A stretch of DNA of 63,990 bases from Oscillospiraceae bacterium. Lineage in GTDB: Bacteria; Bacillota; Clostridia; Oscillospirales; Oscillospiraceae. The notes under the pieces are model-generated. The model did no database searches. It was not told the DNA's origin and saw only the letters and a program-made list of their open reading frames with translations. Numbering within the stretch: position 1 is the first letter of the stretch; the number at the start of each line of letters is the position of its first letter. Shown here one piece after another: positions 9,153-18,756 of the stretch. The stretch is taken from positions 1-63,990 of the forward strand of contig JAFRPC010000049.1 in assembly GCA_017429325.1 (NCBI GenBank), read 5' to 3'. The translations under genes and the position numbers were made by a program.

Positions 9153-12100
9153 TTATTCCTCGCCCATATAGCGGTAGAGGAAGGTCACGATCTCACCGCG
9201 GGTACAAATCTTTTTCGGAGAGAAGGTGGTTTCGCTTGTTCCGGCAGTGACCTTTTGTTCAACTGCCCAAAGAACAGGCCAATAGTAGAATCTGCCCTCG
9301 TCTACGTCTTCAAACGGATTGTCAACGTCATCGATGGACGGACTTCCGGCAAAGCGGTACAGGAAGGTCACAAACTCACCTCTGGTGCAGGTGTTATTTG
9401 GCGAGAAGGTGGTTGCGCTGGTGCCGCTTGCAATGCCCTCTTCCGCCGCCCACAGCACAGGTTCGGTGAAGTATGTCCCCTCCGGTACGTCCTCGAAGGG
9501 ATTTGTTCCGGTCTTCGGCTCAGGAGATCCGGCTGCACGCCACAGGAAAGTGACCACCTGGGCGCGGGTTGCGCCGTCGTTGGGCGAGAAGGTGGTAGCG
9601 CTGGTGCCGGCAGCGATCTGCGGGTCGTGGTAGTAGGCCCACAGCACCGGGTCATAGTAGAAATTGCCTTCTTCCACGTCGGTGAAGGGGTTCTCCCAGG
9701 CTCCGCTGACTCGCACGGGAACGCTGACGGTGGTGCCGGTGGCAACATGGGTCGCATAAACGGTGGTCTCACCCTCGGCTACGCCAAGCAGCTTTCCATT
9801 CTCTATGCGGGCAATATTTACATCCGCAACGGAGAAGGTGACATTCTCGCCGCCAAGCAGTTCGCCAAGCTCCATGGAAGCGGTCAGATCCTTTGTCTGC
9901 TCCACAGCAAGCGCAATGGGCTCACCTCCGTTGAGGGTAAAGCTCATCGGCCGGGTCAGGAAGCACTCCACATGCTCGTCATTGCTCAGCGATTCATAAT
10001 CGGTCACAGGATTGCCGGAAAGGTCGGAGATCGTGATCTCCTTCGCCACCTCCGCGGAGAAGGTGATATAGCGGTCGCGCTCCAGCATCCCGGCAGAGAC
10101 GTTCAGCAGGACGTCAAAGCGTCCGCTCTCGCCGACACCCAGCGTTTCGATCTGATCCAGATAGAGGATCCGCTCGGCTGTGGTATATTCCTGATCAAGG
10201 TTATAGGGACCGGTCAGGCGGACAAGCAGCTTTTCACCGCTTGCCGTGGCGGCGTTGCCGATGTTGGTCAGCACGCCGGTCAGGTGGAAGCCGTCCTCGG
10301 CTTGGTAGCTGCCCACGCTGGTGAGCGCATAGTCAGCCCGGAGCTCCAGCGGCTCGGAGCGATATACCGTCCGGTCGCTGTAACGATTTTCCGTTGCCTC
10401 GACCTGCAGGTATGTGCCCTTCGGCGAAGATGGAATCGTCCACTGGAAGCTGAGGGTTTCAGTGGAGTTGGGCCGCAGGCGGGTGTCTTGATCCAGACTG
10501 TAAACCTTCTTCTGCCGCTCGCCGGAGATCTGATAGACGTCCACATGGTAGCCCTCGGCAGGCGTCAAACCGTCGTTGGAAATTTCAAACTCCACTGTGA
10601 CCGTCTGTCCGGGCTGCGGCAGCTGGGCAGGCACAAGCGCGCCTTCCTCTGCGTTCTCCGCAGCGGGCTCCAAGAGCGTGAGATTCCGGGCCTTGACCGA
10701 GCCGCAGGGCTCCAGCGTAGTAGCAACCAGACGCATATCGGAAATCGCCAGCGGGTTTTCTGCATCCTCGGTTAGCTCCGTCTGATACTGGTTGTGCACC
10801 AGCAGCAGCTCACTTCCCATCAGGGTCAGGGTGATTTCGTCGTTCTGCAGGCCGGTATTGGTGAGCTGATAGGGCTTAGACCAACTAGTGCCAAGCTCGT
10901 TCTCAGGGTCTACATACTGGCTGACTGCGAAGATCTCCTGCGCGGAAAGCAGCCCGTCCGCGCCTGCGACTGCGTCTGTCCAAATCACATAGATACTGCC
11001 GTTTTCATCCTGCGCCACGTGGAAGTCCGCCATCTGATTGGCCTGCTGCTCCGACTGGCGAATGGAGTCAACCAGGATCGGCGTCACCGTGTTGGTGGAC
11101 CCGTCAAGCTTCATCTTGAGGCTGCCGTCGGGGTTGATGCCGTTTTCCAGCAGATCGGAAACGTCGATGTAGCACACACCCTGTCCGCCGCGGTACCAGA
11201 AGAGCTTGGTGTTCATCACACGCTCGCCGTCAACCTCCTGCTCGGTGCGAATGAGCTGCGGCAGCGCGTCTGCCAGCACGTCCTCGGTCAGGCGGATCTG
11301 ATAGTAGGTGTAGTGGTCCCGGAAGGAGTAGACCTGCAGGAACATCTCTTTGTCGGTCTCGGTGTCGTTGCTGGAATCGCGGTCAACCGTGTAAGCGTAG
11401 ATTGCCATTCCGTCGTAGCCGATGGCTGTGAAATCCGGGATCGAATAGTATTCCCGTCCACCGTCGGCGGTTTCAAAGGTAGGCGCGTCCAGGAAGCGCT
11501 GACCGCAGAAGTTGTCGATCAGGAACTGCTCATTGGCCGCGACATCTTCCGGTGTTTCGCCGTAGATCTCGTCGTCGTAGAATTCGTCGGTCATCCACTT
11601 ATCCTTGGCCCTGTCGTAAGGCAGGTAGCAGATGACGGAGTCGTTCACATAGGGATTTGCCAGCTCGCCCACGTCCTCGGTGGCAGAGCCGGACTTGATG
11701 TAGTAGATGATGGCGTCGCCGCTCTCGGTGTCGCAGACGACGGTGGGGTTGGCGTCATAGTAGTGGGCATCCTGCCCCGCCTGAGCGCGGCGGTCATGGG
11801 AGATCCGGGCAGTCTCGCCCACAGTGATGCTTCCATCTGTGTTGACCTCGGCAAAGGCGGCAAAGATCTCCATGCTGCGAAGGTACTCGCCGGTGGTCGT
11901 CTCGTCGGTGATGTCGTTCGCCTCGGTGGAGGCCCAGGCTATCAGCACGCGCCCGTCGCTTGTCTCGGCGATGGAGGGCTGGAAGTCGGCGGTGCCGTCG
12001 TTCGACACGGCCACCGGCTCGGCCCATGTGCCGTTCTTGTAGGTGGTCAGCATCAGAGTGGTGCGCTGATAGGGCCCTTTGTCGGGGTCGTTGGAGAGGT

Positions 12101-15100
12101 AGGCCAGAACCACAGTCCCGTCTCGGAGCGTAATCAGCTGTGCGTCAGCCCGCTCATAGCTGTTCTCCACCAGGGTGTAGGTCTGCTTCGGGGTGAAAGC
12201 ACCGCGCTTAGCCGTGCTGTTGCCAAGCCATTCGGAGCTCTCCTCCGCGCCGCTGCGGAGCAGAAAAGCGGTTTGCTTCAGTCGTTCCGCATTGGAGCCG
12301 CTGTTTGCATTTGCGTCCTGATTCTCGAAGTCTGCGAACTTGCCGAACTTGAGCCCGGCAAAGTTATACATCAGCGGAACAGAGAAGAGGAACAGGTCCA
12401 CCATGCCGCCGCCCTTGAATGTGAGGTAAGCGCCCCAGTCGCGGACTTCGGGTAGGTTTTCTTCCTCATAGTTGACCAGCACGTCCACCTGGCCCACCAG
12501 CCGCACGCCGATGGTGCCGCACAGGCCCACGCCCAGGCTGAGCTGGAACATGCCGGAGACGTCGAGGCTCCAATGGAATTCGTCGTTAAAGTCGCTCTTG
12601 AAGTCGAGCTTCGGGACAGTGATGGCATCCTTATAGGTGGTGTACTCCGGCTTGTCAGTATCGGCATGGGCGCCGAAGAAGCCCATGAGCCTGGCCTCAA
12701 TGGTGAGTCCGATGTAGGCCGGGATGAAGACCACCGGGATGATGGTATACCAGGCGGTCTTGAAGCCCACCGTGGCGCTGACATAACCGCCCATACCGCT
12801 GAGTCGGAAGGTGGAGGTCTGGATGCCGTATTTGTCTGTCACCGTGGGGTTAGTGAAGTCAAAATACATGCCGAGCGTAAAGTCAAAGCGCCACTGGGAT
12901 GCGCCGAGCTCCGCCACGTCCCGGGTGCCGTTCTCGCCGAAGTCCTCGCCGATGTTCTTAAAGGCCTGGTTCCAGCTTGCCTGCAGGCCCTCGCCCCAGG
13001 TTGCGAAGGGATGCGCGATGGCAAACAGCTGTGACCAGTCGGTGCCGTCGTCGCCCTTGAAGCGGTTGGTGGTGCTGTTTTTGATTTTGTCGATGATCTG
13101 CATGGGAGAGACGCCAATGTACATCCGGTAGCCGGTACTCAGCCGCTTCCAGCCCACATTGACAAAGGGGAACTGCAGGTTCATGCCCACATCGCCCAGC
13201 AGCGGCAGAGAACCAAAGGTCAGCTCATCCATGGCATCCATGCCCTGCACGATGGGTTCGACATAGGTGTTGGGGGTATAGATCGTGTAGCCGGTGTTTA
13301 CATTGGAATAGGTATATTCGCTGACATGGTAATTGCGGATCGCGTCGGGGTCCACACTCAGATCCACATCCTCCAGCAGGGCCTCCAGCTCCGCCATCTG
13401 GTCGGGCGGGAGCTCCAGATCCTCCGCCTGTGCCAGCAGGTCCGTGGTCAATCGGACATAGATCCGATCGCCGGGCAGGGCATGGTAGACCGTCACATCG
13501 TCGCCGTCGCTGTAGAACCGCTGGTTTTCCTCGTCAAAGCCTGTCAGCCGGACGAAGTTCGCGCCGTGGGAGGCACAGATGCCGTAATGCCAGCCGTTTC
13601 TGCCCTGCTCGTCGGAGAAGTCATCTGCCAGAACGGTGTTGTTCTCGCCTTCGCCGGTGATTTGGACGCTGAGGCGTCCCCCATCGAGCTTGTCATTGCC
13701 CTCGGGGTCCACGGCAAAAAGCAGCTCGTCGCCGGCATTGACATTCATCGTCAGGCTGAAGGACGTTGTGCGGTCCTCGGCGAAATTGCCCTTCGTCTCG
13801 GTATCCCGGCTCAGCTTTTCATTTCCGTTCAGGAAAATACGGAAGCTGGTGCCGTCGGCGCTGGGATCGGCGCTGTTGGCGAATTTCACATATTCGCCCG
13901 AAACTGTAATGCTGCCGTCCTGCTTTGCAATCCACCGATAGGCGGCGTCCACGCCATTGCCGGGCTCCACGTAATCCTTTCCAAGCACCGGCTTAGCAAC
14001 GCCCTCCGGTACATGAAGGACAACTTCAAAGGGAACCTCCTGGGTGAAGGTGTATTCGCCGGTTGTGCTGTTATAGACAGACTCTGTGACGGGGGCGAAC
14101 TTGTAGCGCTCCTGTCCCGTCTGATCCAGCACCACCAGCTGCACGCTGACCGCCTTCTCATAGTAGTAACAGGAATAGAAGCTGCCGTTTCCGTCGGCCC
14201 GCTCGGCCGTATAGCGTACAGGTTTGACGCTGGTTCGGACCGTAAAGCTCTCGTCAATATCGCCCAGCGGGACGAGACCGCTGAAGTTGGCAAGCCCCGG
14301 AACTGTAACCTTCGTATTTTCGTTTTTGAAGATCGGGGACATGACCGCGCTGACGCCGGAATCAAAGGTCTGAGACAGGTTGACCACCTTGCTCCGCGCA
14401 GGGATCGGCAGCGTCACATCACGGATGATGCTCGAGCCGTTGACGGTGATCATGCAGCGAACCTTGTAGCGCTGGGGACTGGTGGGGACCTTCATGGTGT
14501 TGGAGTGGATTGCGCCGGTATTATCCGCAATGCCCACCATATTGCCGGCGACCACAATCGCACCCTCCGCCGGTCTGGAGGAGGCGGTGCCGGTGACGCC
14601 GGTACGCAGGTTGAAGTCCTGGAAGGTCAGCGTTCCGCCAAGACTCATTTCCGTATAAGCGTTTGCGGTGGAAAGGGTGACTGCGTTTTCCGAAGCGCTG
14701 TCTGCGTGGCCGGCCTGGAAGAGGAAGCAGTCGCCCACGTAGCTGGTGCCGGTGTAGGTCGTCCAGACGCAGACGGTGTTATCGCTCTTGGGCACCACGG
14801 AGATGGGGTAAACCTTACCGTTGATGGTCTGGCCGGGAGCGGCAAAGACAAACTCGGTGTACTGGCCGTTCACGGTGCCCTCCTGGGCAAGTAAGCCGAT
14901 GGTTTCAAACTGACTCAGATCGGCGGTCTTGACCTTCACCACCACCTGATTGTTGAGCTGTGTCAGCTCGGGCTGAATGACCACATCCTGGAAGTCCAGC
15001 CGGTTGCCGGCGCCGCCGAGGTAGATGGTCTTGCCGTTGGTAAAATACTTTGAGATATCCTCATAATCCGCATCGGTGACATTCTTTTTCCAGTACAACT

Positions 15101-17483
15101 TCACGCCGGTGGCAACGTAATCGTCGGCGTAGCCTGCACTGAAGCTGATGTTGGACACGGCCAGCGTGTCGCCCAAATGGATTCCCTGCAGCTCGAGAGA
15201 GTCCATAGGGCCGACCCAGTAGTCGGTGCCGCTGATGGTGAAGCAGACCGGGAATTCGTAAATGTTCTGCAGGGTCACGTTCGCATTGATGTATTCAAAC
15301 TTCGGTCGAAGCTGCAAAATGCCGTAGGTGGGCACCTGGTCGCTGCTGTCGTTTTGGTAGAACGCCTTGTTCGGGCCCTGGCTGATGGTCTGCCAGAGCT
15401 GTTCGTTTTTCTCGAAGCGGCTGCCGGCGGTACGGAACATTTGAACCAGGTTTTCCTTGGTCAGCTTCAGCATCAGCTCCGAGGCGCTCTTATCCGAGCT
15501 GGTCAGGATCTCGATGGCGTTTTCCGGCTTGTCGGCGGGAACATATTCCAAGCCTGCAAAGCGCAGGAACCGGGTCACAGTTTCGTCGGCAGGAACCGTG
15601 ACGAAAACGGAGTCATCCAGAAACGCCACGGTGCTGTCGTTTACGCTGTCCCTGAGATCGGCGCGAACCGCCGCATCCTTCTCGTCGGCAACGTAGCTTC
15701 CGTCCTCCTTCAGGAAGGACATGTTGCCTACCGGCGCCAGAGAAACCAGGAAGGGCCGCTTGATGGGCTCGATCGAGTAGACCCAGACCCAGTTGCAGTT
15801 GTCGCATTTAGAGCCGCCCTGATACGCCAGGCCGAGATATTTCAGCGGCGAGGACCTGTTCTCCGATCTGGGGTAAAAGTCCACGGTCGTGTTTCCAAAG
15901 GACTGGGCGCTGTGATACGTGGAATTGTAATAGGTCGGATTGTAGTTTGTCGCCTTGGTGTAATCGTTTGTCACCCGAATCGAAAGATCCGCATGATGGT
16001 TATCATGATTGGCTGTGGTCCCCCAGGTCACACGGGCGCCGGCGATCCAGACGGGGTCCGGATCCTCCGACAGCTTCCAGGTGACGTTCAGATACGGAAA
16101 CCTATTATAGTAGAGAATACCGGAATCATCCTGCCAGTCCATCTCCCAGTGGCCGCCGCTGTACTGGTTATGGCCAGTGAAGCCGCTGCTGCCGCTGCCC
16201 GTGTAAGTCGGATTTGAAAGGTTGATGGGGTTGAAGGTTTGCACGCGCGTCAGACTCTGGACCTCCTCCGTGGCTCTCAGGGCCGGTGTCGGTTCTGCTG
16301 TCGCCTGCGCCGCAGCGGTGCCGGTGAGGATCACGGTGGCGTTTCGCTCCGAAACGGTGCAGCCAGTCCCCTCGCTCAGTGCCAGAGTAACGTCGGCCTT
16401 GCCGTCAAAGGCGGAGGTGGAAACCGGAATCTGCAAAGGCATATCGCTGACGCCAAAGGGGAAGACGATCTCCCGGTTGACCTCGGAATAGTCGCGGCCG
16501 GCCTCGGCGGTACCGCCCACGGTTTTGACGCGGGCGGAAACAACGCTGTTCAGGGCGCCCTCGCGGTGCAGCGTCACAGTGACCATGCCGTCCTCGATCT
16601 CGGAATAGGTCTCCGCGCTGAAGCTGATGACAGAGAGCACGGCCTCCTCGTCGTCCGCGATGGTAAAGGCGCAGCTCGACGCCGCGCTGTTGGTGGTGGT
16701 ACCCTCAGTCTCGGACAGGATCAGAAAGAACATGCGGTCGCCGTCGCTCTCGTGGTTGTCCTTCACGGTGATTTCCAGGAGCTTTTCGGTCTCGCCGGGG
16801 GCATAGGTCAGCACCACGCCTGCGCCGGGGACGACCTCGGTCATCACGTCGGCGATGTCCTGGATTTGCTGGAACATGTCCTCGGTGGCGGTGACGCGCT
16901 GGCTGCTGCCCTCCACGCCGGTGTAGAGGTTTCTTGCCTGCTGCACCGGGTCAAGCGCGTCGGCGTCAAAATCGACGCCGCTGCGCTCGGCCAGATAGTT
17001 CAGTGCCTCCAGCACGCCGGCCTCCGCAGCGGCCATACCGTCTTCGTCCTCCGCAAAGATGGCCTCGGCGTCTTCCTCCTCCTTGAGCTCGGTCAGCTCA
17101 AAGCTTTGCCCTGCGATCAGATCCATCAGAGAGCAGTTGTTCTCCGGCACCACGACCTTCGCCGAGCCGTCCGGCACGCTGACAGTGTAGTCTTTGCCGT
17201 ACTGCGCCGTCATGTCAGAGATCTTGATCAGCACGGAGCTTTCCGTCTCCGCACCGCCGCCTCTGCCGACACGCAGCAAGTAGGTTTCATTTGCGCCTTC
17301 GCGCAGGGTCGCAGAGGTGCTGGCGAGATAGAACAGATCGTTTGCGAGAATGTCCTCACCGATCTGCACCTCCGGCAGAGACACCTGCACTGCCTGCGCC
17401 TTTACCTGCGTCACCGGCGCGGCCTGAAGAAGCAGGACCAGCGACAGCAGCAGACAAAGCGCACGTTTGAGGTTGCTGTTCAT
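9153..17483 (-). CDS. Giant SLH-domain surface protein with Calx-beta and sialidase-like repeats (2776 aa)
   Basis: ATG 17483 is preceded by AGGAGG with 8-nt spacing. Residues 1-30 are a Sec signal peptide (MNSNLKRALCLLLSLVLLL). Two Calx-beta-like domains follow (about 33-125 and 285-395), then long unrecognised beta-rich segments. At about 1770-1990, repeats such as RDGTVVLAYLS and SDGRVLIAWAS resemble BNR/sialidase propeller blades. CARDB-like and Big2-like Ig folds lie at about 2240-2410 and 2530-2595. Three S-layer homology domains at the C-terminus (about 2600-2776) each carry the FxDV...FSPN..TR.E.VTFL pattern, so the protein should bind secondary cell-wall polymer non-covalently. An unusual Gly/aromatic-rich segment around 1450-1690 (for example FRLSGMGGYVSATVGFK) has no family I recognise. 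The gene lies 26 nt after the Nif11-like peptide gene, probably in the same transcript. Confidence 0.9.
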   Translation of the reverse strand: MNSNLKRALCLLLSLVLLLQAAPVTQVKAQAVQVSLPEVQIGEDILANDLFYLASTSATLREGANETYLLRVGRGGGAETESSVLIKISDMTAQYGKDYTVSVPDGSAKVVVPENNCSLMDLIAGQSFELTELKEEEDAEAIFAEDEDGMAAAEAGVLEALNYLAERSGVDFDADALDPVQQARNLYTGVEGSSQRVTATEDMFQQIQDIADVMTEVVPGAGVVLTYAPGETEKLLEITVKDNHESDGDRMFFLILSETEGTTTNSAASSCAFTIADDEEAVLSVISFSAETYSEIEDGMVTVTLHREGALNSVVSARVKTVGGTAEAGRDYSEVNREIVFPFGVSDMPLQIPVSTSAFDGKADVTLALSEGTGCTVSERNATVILTGTAAAQATAEPTPALRATEEVQSLTRVQTFNPINLSNPTYTGSGSSGFTGHNQYSGGHWEMDWQDDSGILYYNRFPYLNVTWKLSEDPDPVWIAGARVTWGTTANHDNHHADLSIRVTNDYTKATNYNPTYYNSTYHSAQSFGNTTVDFYPRSENRSSPLKYLGLAYQGGSKCDNCNWVWVYSIEPIKRPFLVSLAPVGNMSFLKEDGSYVADEKDAAVRADLRDSVNDSTVAFLDDSVFVTVPADETVTRFLRFAGLEYVPADKPENAIEILTSSDKSASELMLKLTKENLVQMFRTAGSRFEKNEQLWQTISQGPNKAFYQNDSSDQVPTYGILQLRPKFEYINANVTLQNIYEFPVCFTISGTDYWVGPMDSLELQGIHLGDTLAVSNISFSAGYADDYVATGVKLYWKKNVTDADYEDISKYFTNGKTIYLGGAGNRLDFQDVVIQPELTQLNNQVVVKVKTADLSQFETIGLLAQEGTVNGQYTEFVFAAPGQTINGKVYPISVVPKSDNTVCVWTTYTGTSYVGDCFLFQAGHADSASENAVTLSTANAYTEMSLGGTLTFQDFNLRTGVTGTASSRPAEGAIVVAGNMVGIADNTGAIHSNTMKVPTSPQRYKVRCMITVNGSSIIRDVTLPIPARSKVVNLSQTFDSGVSAVMSPIFKNENTKVTVPGLANFSGLVPLGDIDESFTVRTSVKPVRYTAERADGNGSFYSCYYYEKAVSVQLVVLDQTGQERYKFAPVTESVYNSTTGEYTFTQEVPFEVVLHVPEGVAKPVLGKDYVEPGNGVDAAYRWIAKQDGSITVSGEYVKFANSADPSADGTSFRIFLNGNEKLSRDTETKGNFAEDRTTSFSLTMNVNAGDELLFAVDPEGNDKLDGGRLSVQITGEGENNTVLADDFSDEQGRNGWHYGICASHGANFVRLTGFDEENQRFYSDGDDVTVYHALPGDRIYVRLTTDLLAQAEDLELPPDQMAELEALLEDVDLSVDPDAIRNYHVSEYTYSNVNTGYTIYTPNTYVEPIVQGMDAMDELTFGSLPLLGDVGMNLQFPFVNVGWKRLSTGYRMYIGVSPMQIIDKIKNSTTNRFKGDDGTDWSQLFAIAHPFATWGEGLQASWNQAFKNIGEDFGENGTRDVAELGASQWRFDFTLGMYFDFTNPTVTDKYGIQTSTFRLSGMGGYVSATVGFKTAWYTIIPVVFIPAYIGLTIEARLMGFFGAHADTDKPEYTTYKDAITVPKLDFKSDFNDEFHWSLDVSGMFQLSLGVGLCGTIGVRLVGQVDVLVNYEEENLPEVRDWGAYLTFKGGGMVDLFLFSVPLMYNFAGLKFGKFADFENQDANANSGSNAERLKQTAFLLRSGAEESSEWLGNSTAKRGAFTPKQTYTLVENSYERADAQLITLRDGTVVLAYLSNDPDKGPYQRTTLMLTTYKNGTWAEPVAVSNDGTADFQPSIAETSDGRVLIAWASTEANDITDETTTGEYLRSMEIFAAFAEVNTDGSITVGETARISHDRRAQAGQDAHYYDANPTVVCDTESGDAIIYYIKSGSATEDVGELANPYVNDSVICYLPYDRAKDKWMTDEFYDDEIYGETPEDVAANEQFLIDNFCGQRFLDAPTFETADGGREYYSIPDFTAIGYDGMAIYAYTVDRDSSNDTETDKEMFLQVYSFRDHYTYYQIRLTEDVLADALPQLIRTEQEVDGERVMNTKLFWYRGGQGVCYIDVSDLLENGINPDGSLKMKLDGSTNTVTPILVDSIRQSEQQANQMADFHVAQDENGSIYVIWTDAVAGADGLLSAQEIFAVSQYVDPENELGTSWSKPYQLTNTGLQNDEITLTLMGSELLLVHNQYQTELTEDAENPLAISDMRLVATTLEPCGSVKARNLTLLEPAAENAEEGALVPAQLPQPGQTVTVEFEISNDGLTPAEGYHVDVYQISGERQKKVYSLDQDTRLRPNSTETLSFQWTIPSSPKGTYLQVEATENRYSDRTVYRSEPLELRADYALTSVGSYQAEDGFHLTGVLTNIGNAATASGEKLLVRLTGPYNLDQEYTTAERILYLDQIETLGVGESGRFDVLLNVSAGMLERDRYITFSAEVAKEITISDLSGNPVTDYESLSNDEHVECFLTRPMSFTLNGGEPIALAVEQTKDLTASMELGELLGGENVTFSVADVNIARIENGKLLGVAEGETTVYATHVATGTTVSVPVRVSGAWENPFTDVEEGNFYYDPVLWAYYHDPQIAAGTSATTFSPNDGATRAQVVTFLWRAAGSPEPKTGTNPFEDVPEGTYFTEPVLWAAEEGIASGTSATTFSPNNTCTRGEFVTFLYRFAGSPSIDDVDNPFEDVDEGRFYYWPVLWAVEQKVTAGTSETTFSPKKICTRGEIVTFLYRYMGEE

Positions 17484-17509
17484 GTATAAATCCTCCTGTT
17501 TATAATATC

Positions 17510-17818
17510 CTAAATCAGTTTTTCTTCCCCGAATCCCATGACATAGTAGATCCAGGTGTGCAGTACGTCGAGCTTCTCTTGCTGTGTCAATCCGCCGCCT
17601 CCGCCGGAAACTGCGTCCAGCATGTCCTCATCCAAAAGCTCGATTTGCTCCTCGGGCGGGCAGCTCTTTTCCGGCACGATCCGATAGCCGTTGCGCTCCG
17701 CCAGAGCAATGATTTTTTCCGGCTCAATCGATCCCGGAATCGCAACCGTCTGCTCGTGGAGACTTGGGTCGCTTCTACACAGAATCGCGAATTGGCGTGC
17801 AGTAATCTGTTTCATCAC
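17510..17818 (-). CDS. Nif11-like leader peptide (RiPP/bacteriocin-type precursor)
   Basis: 102 residues. The N-terminal 60 resemble the Nif11 leader domain: RQFAILCRSDPSL, then EKIIALAERNGYRIV. They are followed by LLDEDMLDAVSGG (residues 61-73), a double-glycine cleavage motif. The predicted released part (74-102) is hydrophobic in the middle (VLHTWIYYVMGFG) and has no Cys, which argues against a lanthipeptide. Starts: GTG 17818 is 9 nt after AGGAGG (17830-17835) and ATG 17815 follows immediately; either is possible. It is the first gene after the shared regulatory element at 17877-17901. Nif11 leaders are known substrates of NHLP-type exporters, which are encoded at 20214-25033. Confidence 0.82.
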   Translation of the reverse strand: MMKQITARQFAILCRSDPSLHEQTVAIPGSIEPEKIIALAERNGYRIVPEKSCPPEEQIELLDEDMLDAVSGGGGGLTQQEKLDVLHTWIYYVMGFGEEKLI

Positions 17819-17866
17819 ATGAAACCACCTCCTCCGGAAGGTCGCACTTTTTATTCTAACGAGGAA

Positions 17867-17901
17867 ATTATAAAAGGCAAAGCGTGCAATAGTGTGACAA
17901 A
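17867..17901 (-). promoter_or_regulatory. Promoter with SARP-type direct repeats upstream of Nif11-like peptide operon
   Basis: On the minus strand a 25-bp element (17877-17901) contains TTGTCAC-ACTA-TTGCACG, two heptamers in an 11-bp period. A TATAAT -10 box follows at 17867-17872. No good -35 is present at 17 bp, which fits an activator-dependent promoter. The identical 25 bp occurs at 20122-20146 in front of the exporter operon. Confidence 0.78.
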
Positions 17902-17903
17902 AA

Positions 17904-17942
17904 AACGCCTTCGGGCATAAAAAAACGCCCGAAGGCGTTATT
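17904..17942 (-). terminator. Terminator of the two-component operon
   Basis: AACGCCTTCGGGC (17904-17916) pairs with GCCCGAAGGCGTT (17927-17939), a 13-bp stem. T-runs lie on both sides, so it is potentially bidirectional. It lies just 3' of the response regulator gene and directly upstream of the regulated promoter, insulating one unit from the other. Confidence 0.88.
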
Positions 17943-17955
17943 TTAGAAAATTTTT

Positions 17956-18753
17956 TCAGAAATTGAATATCAGCATTCCTGCCGTGACCTCAGCCCAGGA
18001 ATATTGCAGCATAAAATCGCCGTTGAAGGAATTGATGGCGGCCATATCTCCGTCCCTCATCCGGTAGAAGTCACAGTCGATGCGGGCGCGGTTGACAGCG
18101 ATGCTGCCCCGATGGCGGATCAGCGCGTCCTCCATGCCGATTTCCCTGAGCGTTGTAAGCAAGTCGTGCAGCAGCGTTCGGATCCGGGTCCCCGCCAGCT
18201 TCATATCGTCTTCCTCTTCCCAGAGCGCGGTGGAAATCTCTCCGTGGGTGCAGCTCGTGCCTTCTCGGCTGATCAGATAGGCAAAAAGCTCTTTGGTCTG
18301 CCGCCGCTGAAAATGCAGGGGCTTGTTCTGCCAGAACACCTCAAAATAGCCAAAGCAGCGGACCGTCAGCTTTTCCGGCTCCAGGGGCAACCGGGCCGGG
18401 GGAAGCGCGTCCAGCTCCGCCCGAATCTTTTCGGCGTTGACCGGCTTGAGCACATAGCCGCTGGCACGGCACTGAAATGCGTCCAGCGCGTATTCCTCAT
18501 AACCCGTGACAAATACGATCCTGGTCTGCGGCGAAAGCGTCCGGATCCGAACAGCTAACTCCAGCCCGGTCACGCCGGGCATTCGGATGTCAGAGAACAC
18601 CACGTCCGGCCGCAGCCCCTCCTCCCGAATGGCGTCCAGCGCAGGCTGCCCCAGCAGGAAGTCCCGAATCTCCGCCTCCGGCGCAGCCTCTGCAATCGCG
18701 GCGTGAAGATATTGCAGCAGCTTCCGTTCATCATCAATCGCAAAGATCAGCAT
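17956..18753 (-). CDS. Response regulator, receiver + SARP/BTAD-type DNA-binding domain
   Basis: 265 residues. The receiver domain (about 1-120) has the acidic pocket IDDE, the phospho-acceptor Asp in VVFSDIRMPG and the conserved Lys in YVLKPV. The C-terminal part (about 128-265) is a winged-helix of the OmpR/SARP type: LTVRCFGYFEVFWQNKPLHF, then KELFAYLISREG, ending in the DCDFYRM...FNGDFMLQYSWAE pattern typical of clostridial SARP-like response regulators. It starts 3 nt after the histidine kinase gene, so the two form one operon. Regulators with this domain bind direct repeats with an 11-bp period close to the -10 box, which is what the 25-bp elements at 17877-17901 and 20122-20146 contain. 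I infer that it activates both flanking operons. Confidence 0.88.
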   Translation of the reverse strand: MLIFAIDDERKLLQYLHAAIAEAAPEAEIRDFLLGQPALDAIREEGLRPDVVFSDIRMPGVTGLELAVRIRTLSPQTRIVFVTGYEEYALDAFQCRASGYVLKPVNAEKIRAELDALPPARLPLEPEKLTVRCFGYFEVFWQNKPLHFQRRQTKELFAYLISREGTSCTHGEISTALWEEEDDMKLAGTRIRTLLHDLLTTLREIGMEDALIRHRGSIAVNRARIDCDFYRMRDGDMAAINSFNGDFMLQYSWAEVTAGMLIFNF

Positions 18754-18756
18754 GAT

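Noticed and set aside
9255-17489. Plus-strand ORFs of 300-550 codons across the second giant gene
   Set aside because: Antisense shadows of the SLH-domain protein gene; no ribosome binding sites and no family features.
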